Assembly (NCBI GenBank): GCA_046261635.1
Contig: JBHEOL010000301.1
Span: forward strand, 1-10,305
Reading direction: 5' to 3'
Source: JBHEPS01 sp046261635
GTDB taxonomy: Bacteria; Acidobacteriota; Thermoanaerobaculia; Gp7-AA8
DNA length: 10,305 nt
In this document: positions 5,503-10,305 of the stretch, piece after piece
Layout of the letters: each line of letters opens with the position of its first letter
Position numbering within the stretch: the first letter of the stretch is position 1
Made by a program: the position numbers and the translations under genes
The notes under the pieces: model-generated
Database searches by the model: none
Told to the model about the DNA's origin: nothing
The model's input: the letters and a program-made list of their open reading frames with translations, nothing else

Positions 5503-8349
5503 ATGCGCAGACTCCGCGCCCTTGCCCTGTTGCTCGCGCTCGTGCCTTTCGCGGGCGTCGCGGCGCAGACCGAACCGATGAGCCAGGATTCCAGCAGCGA
5601 CATCCTCCCGTTCGACGCGGTCGAAAAGACCCTTCCAAACGGGCTGAAGATCATCGTCGTCCCCACCCCTTTCCCGAATCTGGTCTCGCTGTACATCAAC
5701 GTCCAGACGGGATCGCGCAATGAAGTCGAGCCCGGCAAGTCGGGATTCGCCCATTTCTTCGAGCACATGATGTTCCGGGGGACCGAAAAGTTCCCGAACG
5801 AGAAGTACCAGGAGATCATGACGAAGGCGGGTGCGAGTACGAACGCGAACACGTGGGACGACCGCACGATCTACCACATGACGTTCGCGAAGGAAGACCT
5901 CGACACGATGCTGATGCTCGAGGCCGACCGCTTCCAGAACCTCGACTACTCGGTCGAAGACTTCAAGACCGAGTCGCGCGCGGTGCTGGGTGAGTACAAC
6001 AAGAACAGCGCGAATCCGGTATCGAAGCTGTTCGAAGTCCAGCGCGATACGGCGTATGCGACCCACACTTACAAGCACACGACGATGGGCTTCCTCAGAG
6101 ACATCGAGGACATGCCGAACCAGTTCGAGTACTCCCGTGAATTCTTCGCTCGCTGGTATCGCCCCGAGTACACGACGGTAATGGTGCTCGGAGACGTGCA
6201 GCCCGCCCAGGTGATCACGATGGTCGAGAAGCATTGGGGTGGATGGGATCGCGGCAGCTACAAGGTCGAGATTCCGGTCGAGCCTGCGCCGAGCGGACCC
6301 AGGTATGCTCATGTCCCCTGGGAGACGCCGACGATTCCGTGGGTATCCGTGGCGTTCCACGGGCCCGCCTTTGCCGGAACGCCGGCCGAGTACGCGGCAC
6401 TCGACATGCTCTACAACCTCTGGTTCGGCCGCACCTCGGACATCTACAAGAAGCTGGTGGAACAGGAGCAGGTCGTCGACGCCTTCTCGACCTTCTATCC
6501 TCCGCGAGAGGACCCGTATCTCGCTTCGATTCTGGCGCGTGTCAAGGATCCGAAGAACGCGACGTACGTCCGTGACGAGATCCTGAAGACCGTGGCGCAG
6601 GCGCGGGCCGAGCCGATCGACCGCCAGAAGCTCGAGGACGCGAAGTCCAACCTCCGTTACGGAATCGCGGCGGGACTCGACAACACCGAGGCGATCTCGG
6701 ACCTGCTGGCCGAGTACGCTCATTACGAGCGCGCGCCCCTCCAGACCATCAACTCCGCATTCCGTCAATATGCCGCCGTGTCGGCGGACGACATCCTCGC
6801 GGCCGGGAAGAAGTATCTGACCGACGCACGCATGGTCGTGACGACGCTCTCGCACGAGCCGATGCCCGAGGGGATCGCACAGCTTCCCACGATCGCGACA
6901 TTCGCTCCGAAGGCCGCCGACGCCTCGGACATCCAGTTCCGGGTGCAGAGGACTGCGCTTCCGCAGCTCAACCTCAAGTTCCTCTTCGACGTCGGCTCGG
7001 CGCATGATCCTGCCGGCAAGGAGGGCCTTGCCTACCTCGCCGCCGAGATGATCAGCGAGGCGGGCTCGAAGTCGATGAGGGTCGACGAGATCACGCGCGC
7101 CCTTTTCCCCCTCGCCGGTGGATTCCGCAATCAGGTCGACCGTGAGATGACGACCTTCACCGGGTCGATCCATCAGGACAACTGGAAGCGGTTCTTCGAG
7201 GTCGTCCTCCCGCAGCTGACCGATACGGGATTCCGCGAAGAAGACTTCCAGCGCCTGAAGGACGCGCAGAAGAACGCACTCGTTCAGAACCTGATCGCCA
7301 ACAACGACGAGGAGCTCGGCAAGGAGCGCCTCCAGTATCTGATCTATCGCGGCACTGGTTACGCCCATCCGCCGGTCGGCACGGTCGCGGGCATCGACGC
7401 GATCACCCTCGACGACGTCAAGGAGTTCGTCCGGGCTCACTACACGACCGGAAATCTCGTCGTCGGAGTGGCGGGCAACGTTCCCGACCCGGCCCTCGAC
7501 ACCCTCCGGAAAGAGCTCGCGAAGCTTCCGGCCGGAAAGACCCCCGCGCCGAAGATCACCGCCCGCGAGCCCGAAGGGCTGAAGGTCGAGATCATCGACA
7601 AGTCGACTCGCGCGGTCGCCATCTCGCTCGGATTCCCGATCGAGGTCACCCGGAGCCATCCCGATTTCGCTGCCCTCTCGGTTGCGCGGGCGTGGCTCGG
7701 CGAGCATCGCTCGTCGATGTCGCATCTCTACCAGCGCATCCGCGAGGTCCGTGGAATGAACTACGGCGATTACGCCTATATCGAAGCCTTCCCACGCGGA
7801 ATGTATCAGTTCTATCCCGACCCGAACATCGCGCGCCACTCGCAGATTTTCGAGATCTGGATCCGCCCCGTCGTTCCCGAGAACGCCCACATGGCGCTCC
7901 GGATCGCCCACCAGGAGCTGCAGAAACTCGTCGAGAACGGGATCACCCGGCAGCAGTTCGAAACCGCGCGCGAGTACCTGATGAAGAACGTCTACGTCCT
8001 GACGGCCACCCAGAACCAGCAGCTCGGCTACGCTCTCGATTCCGATTGGTACGGAATTCCGGAGTACACCGAGTACATGCGGTTGGCTCTCGGCGGACTG
8101 ACGGCCGAAAAGGTGAACGCGGCGGTGAAGAAGCACCTGCAGTGGAAGGATGCCTTCGTGGTCATGATCGCCGACGACGCCGAGGGGCTGAAGCAGGCGC
8201 TCGCGAGCGACGCTTTCTCTCCGATCAAATACGACGCCGACAAGCCGGCCGAGCTCCTCGAGGAGGACAAGGTCATCGGCGCCCGGAAGTTGGGCCTCGA
8301 AGCGAGCGACGTCACGATCACCCCGGTCGACGACGTCTTCGCCAAGTAG
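5503..8349 (+). CDS. Secreted M16 (pitrilysin/insulinase) zinc protease, two-half protein
   Basis: A 948-residue exported peptidase. Residues 1-21 are a signal peptide (RRLRALALLLALVPFAGVAA, cut before Gln22), placing it in the periplasm or outside. The N-terminal half (about 35-470) carries the inverted zinc motif HFFEH at 84-88, with His84, catalytic Glu87 and His88, and Glu164 in VLGEYNK as third ligand, 76 residues on as expected for M16. The C-terminal half (about 475-948) is a second M16 repeat without HxxEH: the matching segment reads GLAYLAAEMISEAG (508-521), so it is the inactive partner that closes the clamshell. SHLYQRIREVRGMNYG near 740-755 fits the substrate-binding R/Y region of that half. 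Members of the family degrade peptides of limited size. It is probably monocistronic, with its own ribosome site and a strong terminator after the stop. Confidence 0.95.
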   Translation: MRRLRALALLLALVPFAGVAAQTEPMSQDSSSDILPFDAVEKTLPNGLKIIVVPTPFPNLVSLYINVQTGSRNEVEPGKSGFAHFFEHMMFRGTEKFPNEKYQEIMTKAGASTNANTWDDRTIYHMTFAKEDLDTMLMLEADRFQNLDYSVEDFKTESRAVLGEYNKNSANPVSKLFEVQRDTAYATHTYKHTTMGFLRDIEDMPNQFEYSREFFARWYRPEYTTVMVLGDVQPAQVITMVEKHWGGWDRGSYKVEIPVEPAPSGPRYAHVPWETPTIPWVSVAFHGPAFAGTPAEYAALDMLYNLWFGRTSDIYKKLVEQEQVVDAFSTFYPPREDPYLASILARVKDPKNATYVRDEILKTVAQARAEPIDRQKLEDAKSNLRYGIAAGLDNTEAISDLLAEYAHYERAPLQTINSAFRQYAAVSADDILAAGKKYLTDARMVVTTLSHEPMPEGIAQLPTIATFAPKAADASDIQFRVQRTALPQLNLKFLFDVGSAHDPAGKEGLAYLAAEMISEAGSKSMRVDEITRALFPLAGGFRNQVDREMTTFTGSIHQDNWKRFFEVVLPQLTDTGFREEDFQRLKDAQKNALVQNLIANNDEELGKERLQYLIYRGTGYAHPPVGTVAGIDAITLDDVKEFVRAHYTTGNLVVGVAGNVPDPALDTLRKELAKLPAGKTPAPKITAREPEGLKVEIIDKSTRAVAISLGFPIEVTRSHPDFAALSVARAWLGEHRSSMSHLYQRIREVRGMNYGDYAYIEAFPRGMYQFYPDPNIARHSQIFEIWIRPVVPENAHMALRIAHQELQKLVENGITRQQFETAREYLMKNVYVLTATQNQQLGYALDSDWYGIPEYTEYMRLALGGLTAEKVNAAVKKHLQWKDAFVVMIADDAEGLKQALASDAFSPIKYDADKPAELLEEDKVIGARKLGLEASDVTITPVDDVFAK

Positions 8350-8375
8350 CCTTTCCTCTCACGCACCCCATCCGG

Positions 8376-8402
8376 CGGCGGCCCACAAGGGCCGCCGTTT
8401 TT
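8376..8402 (+). terminator. Strong intrinsic terminator after the M16 protease gene
   Basis: CGGCGGCCC (8376-8384) pairs perfectly with GGGCCGCCG (8389-8397) around the tetraloop ACAA, followed directly by TTTTTCTTT. The 9 bp GC-rich stem and T-tract make a textbook Rho-independent terminator 27 bases past the stop codon. Confidence 0.93.
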
Positions 8403-8404
8403 CT

Positions 8405-8433
8405 TTGGCCCTCAGACTGACGCGCGCTAGAAT
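8405..8433 (+). promoter_or_regulatory. Sigma-70-like promoter for a leaderless PilZ gene mRNA
   Basis: TTGGCC (8405-8410, four of six matches to TTGACA) and TAGAAT (8428-8433) are separated by 17 bases. The predicted start of transcription falls at about 8440, one or two bases before the ATG at 8442, and no Shine-Dalgarno sequence is present. The -35 overlaps the T-rich tail of the preceding terminator. Confidence 0.6.
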
Positions 8434-8441
8434 CCAATTCA

Positions 8442-9128
8442 ATGTCCGACGACCGCCGGCGCCTCGAGCGCATCCGACTTCATCAACCTCCCGCGGCGCG
8501 CATCGGAGATCTGCCCGGGCGAATCCTCGACATCGGTCTTCTCGGCGCCCGGATCGAGACGGAAATGCCGCTGGAGATCGGCTCGACGCACATCGTGACC
8601 TTCTCCTGGTCGGGACACGCTCTGAAAATCGAGGGGAAGGTGACCCGCTGCGAGTTCCAGTCGATCCTCTCCGAGGCGCGGGGCGAGCGGATCTTCTTTT
8701 CGGGGATCGAGTTCACGGGCTCGAACCCCGAGTCGGGCACACTTCTCCGGCGGCTGATCTCCGAAGAGGTGACGACCGCGCTCGAGAATCAGAAAGCGAA
8801 CGCGCGGGGGGCGCTTGCAGAGATCGTCGAAGACGTCCCTTTCCTCCGGACGGAAAAAGGGGGCGGTCGAGTGCGGCGGGCCGAGGCTCCGTCGTTCGTC
8901 TGCTGCCGGCTCGGCTCTGGCGGGTCTTGGAAGAAGACCCTTCTGACGCGTCCGGCGCAGCCGGTGGACGGATTCACGATCCGGCTGCGCGACACCGAGG
9001 ATGAAATCGAGCGCCTCTGCCGCGCCTACGAGGAAGCCGGGCCCGATGTCAGAAAGCTCATCCGTCTCTGCGCCGAGATGACGACGCTCGACGAAGACGA
9101 CGTCCAACTGCCGCCGACCCTCGCCTGA
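8442..9128 (+). CDS. PilZ-domain protein with uncharacterised C-terminal region
   Basis: A 228-residue cytosolic protein. Residues about 5-105 look like a PilZ domain, the usual receptor for cyclic di-GMP. An arginine cluster, RRRLERIR (5-12), supplies the RxxxR motif (Arg6 and Arg10), followed by DIGLLGARI at 30-38 in place of the usual (D/N)xSxxG, then beta-strand-like segments ending in FFSGIEFTG (85-93). The conserved serine of the second motif is glycine (Gly32), so binding may be weakened or altered. A linker (about 110-148) leads to a region I do not recognise: SFVCCRLGSGGSWKKTLLTRP (151-171), then PVDGFTIRL and an acidic helical stretch, TEDEIERLCRAYEEAGPDVRKLIRLCAEM. No membrane segment is seen. 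It follows a strong terminator and appears to have its own leaderless promoter. A c-di-GMP-producing enzyme lies about 6 kb to the left. Confidence 0.78.
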   Translation: MSDDRRRLERIRLHQPPAARIGDLPGRILDIGLLGARIETEMPLEIGSTHIVTFSWSGHALKIEGKVTRCEFQSILSEARGERIFFSGIEFTGSNPESGTLLRRLISEEVTTALENQKANARGALAEIVEDVPFLRTEKGGGRVRRAEAPSFVCCRLGSGGSWKKTLLTRPAQPVDGFTIRLRDTEDEIERLCRAYEEAGPDVRKLIRLCAEMTTLDEDDVQLPPTLA

Positions 9129-9136
9129 GCAGTCAC

Positions 9137-9163
9137 CCGCGGTTCGGCTTCGCCAACCTGCGG
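9137..9163 (+). terminator. Hairpin after the PilZ gene, possible terminator
   Basis: CCGCGGTT-C-GGC pairs with GCC-AACC-T-GCGG around a TTC loop, giving about 11 base pairs with one bulged base on each side, starting 9 bases past the stop codon. Only a short T-run (TTTT, 9177-9180) follows some distance away, so termination efficiency is doubtful. Confidence 0.35.
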
Positions 9164-9257
9164 CTCCATATCTCGCTTTTCCTCCGTGATATGCTCGGCG
9201 CTGCTGCCGGATTCCCCCGGCACCCCGTCGGCTTTCTTCAGGCCGATGAATCTCCTC

Positions 9258-9263
9258 GAGGAG
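9258..9263 (+). promoter_or_regulatory. Ribosome binding site of the M20 peptidase gene
   Basis: GAGGAG lies 9 bases before the ATG at 9273. It favours this start over the in-frame ATG at 9246, which has no good site and would add nine residues (MNLLEESIF). Confidence 0.7.
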
Positions 9264-9272
9264 TCGATATTC

Positions 9273-10305
9273 ATGAACACTGAAACGACGCGTGCGATCG
9301 CGGACCGCTTCTGGGACGAGACCGCGCTTCCGACGATCGAAAAGTACATCGAGATTCCGAACCTCTCTCCGTTCTTCGATCCCGACTGGCGCTCTCACGG
9401 ACACATGGACCGCGCCGTCCGGCTTCTCGCCGGATGGGCGGACTCGCAGGGCGTAAAGGGGTTGAAGCTCGAGATCATCGAGCCGCCCGACAGAACCCCG
9501 CTGATCTTCATCGAGGTCGATGGGCAGGCTCCGGGAACCGTTCTCCTCTATGGGCATCTCGACAAGCAGCCGGAAATGGTCGGCTGGGATGAAGGTCTGG
9601 GACCGTGGAAGCCCGTCCGGCGCGGCGACCGCCTTTACGGCCGAGGCTCCGCCGACGACGGCTACGCGATCTTCGGGGTGATCGCAGCGGTTCGCGCGCT
9701 GCAGGAGCAGAACGTCGCCCATCCCCGTCTCGTCGCGATGATCGAGAGCTCCGAGGAGAGCGGCTCGTTCGATCTGCCGTGGTACGTCGACCAGCTCAAA
9801 GAGCGGATCGGCACGCCCGGACTGATCATCTGCCTCGACAGCGGCTGCGGCAACTACGACCAGCTCTGGCTCACTGACTCACTCCGTGGCGTGATCACCG
9901 GAAACCTCCGCGTGCGGGTGCTGACCGAGGGCGTTCACTCCGGCGATGCCGGTGGCGTGGTTCCGTCGAGCTTTCGCATTCTGCGCACTCTTCTGGACCG
10001 GATCGAGGATTCAGGGACAGGAAAAGTGCTTCCCGAGTTTCTTCACATGGAGATTCCGGCCGAGGTCGTGGAGACCACGCGCAAGAGCGCCGGAATCCTC
10101 GGGAAGGAACTGTTCGCGCGATTTCCGTGGGCCGGGAAGACGAAACCGATGGCAAGCGAAGCCGTCGAGCTCGCCCTCAACCGCACCTGGCGTCCCTCCG
10201 TTTCGTACGTCGGCATCGAAGGCCTTCCGAAGGCGGCGGATGCCGGAAATGTCCTCCGTCCGGAGACCGCGATCAAGCTGTCGATCCGGACTCCGCCGAC
10301 GGTCA
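9273..10305 (+). CDS. M20-family metallopeptidase (dipeptidase-like), 3' end cut by window
   Basis: The first 344 residues of a cytosolic zinc exopeptidase of the M20 family (carnosinase/PepV/ArgE/DapE relatives); the gene runs off the right edge. No signal peptide is seen. The co-catalytic metal site is clear: YGHLDKQP at 93-100 (His95, Asp97), GRGSADDG at 123-130 (bridging Asp128), ESSEESGS at 158-165 (catalytic Glu161, metal-binding Glu162) and CLDSG at 187-191 (Asp189). GVHSGDAGG at 220-228 (His222) begins the dimerisation lid domain and contributes to substrate binding across the dimer. The fifth ligand, a C-terminal histidine, lies beyond the window. Length and motif spacing resemble CNDP-type dipeptidases of about 450-480 residues. 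The substrate cannot be fixed from the sequence. A 144-base gap with hairpins separates it from the PilZ gene, so it is probably transcribed separately. Confidence 0.93.
   Translation, partial: MNTETTRAIADRFWDETALPTIEKYIEIPNLSPFFDPDWRSHGHMDRAVRLLAGWADSQGVKGLKLEIIEPPDRTPLIFIEVDGQAPGTVLLYGHLDKQPEMVGWDEGLGPWKPVRRGDRLYGRGSADDGYAIFGVIAAVRALQEQNVAHPRLVAMIESSEESGSFDLPWYVDQLKERIGTPGLIICLDSGCGNYDQLWLTDSLRGVITGNLRVRVLTEGVHSGDAGGVVPSSFRILRTLLDRIEDSGTGKVLPEFLHMEIPAEVVETTRKSAGILGKELFARFPWAGKTKPMASEAVELALNRTWRPSVSYVGIEGLPKAADAGNVLRPETAIKLSIRTPPTV

Noticed and set aside
5485..8136. An 883-codon open frame on the minus strand, opposite the M16 protease
   Set aside because: The plus-strand frame encodes a complete protease with signal peptide, motifs, ribosome site and terminator. 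Long antisense frames are expected in GC-rich codon usage, and the antisense protein is arginine/aspartate/valine-rich with no domain.
9227..9247. Hairpin GTCGGC/GCCGAT as a terminator before the M20 gene
   Set aside because: It is a short stem with a wobble pair and no T-tract; it overlaps the alternative ATG at 9246 and may be incidental.
8439..9722. A 427-codon minus-strand frame across the PilZ and M20 genes
   Set aside because: It crosses a gene boundary and the intergenic hairpins and antisenses two motif-bearing genes; its composition is typical of a shadow frame.

Overview
This is a GC-rich bacterial chromosomal segment with nine protein-coding genes packed closely together; the largest gap is about 190 bases. 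No tRNA, rRNA, CRISPR array, insertion sequence or phage gene is visible. The mix of genes (eukaryotic-type glutamine synthetase II, secreted metallo-beta-lactamase-fold and M16 hydrolases, a PilZ protein with an extra C-terminal region, leaderless-looking promoters) would fit an Acidobacteriota-like genome. That is an impression from gene style and base composition, not a demonstrated placement.

Left third, minus strand (38-2814): glnII (glutamine synthetase type II, TTG start), a cytosolic GAF-GGDEF diguanylate cyclase, and a very small HExxH protein. A run of degenerate heptamers (consensus CCCTAGC) begins at the window edge and ends beside the glnII stop codon. The strand switches in a 141-base divergent region (2815-2955).

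Right two thirds, plus strand (2956-10305): a secreted metallo-beta-lactamase-fold hydrolase, a single-domain response regulator preceded by two inverted repeats, a diacylglycerol-kinase-family lipid kinase, a large secreted M16 zinc protease followed by a strong intrinsic terminator, a PilZ-type protein, and an M20 dipeptidase-like gene cut by the right edge.

The genes do not form one obvious pathway. Themes that recur are c-di-GMP signalling (a cyclase that makes it and a PilZ protein that may bind it, about 6 kb apart), peptide breakdown (secreted M16 protease, M20 peptidase, perhaps the small zincin) and nitrogen assimilation (glnII). Most genes look like separate transcription units. The lipid kinase and PilZ genes both lack a Shine-Dalgarno sequence and both have TAGAAT exactly 8 bases before ATG, which suggests leaderless mRNAs. 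I see no clear novel multi-gene system. The items most worth a second look are the heptamer array, the paired leaderless promoters, the inverted repeats before the response regulator, the C-terminal half of the PilZ protein and the minimal zincin.
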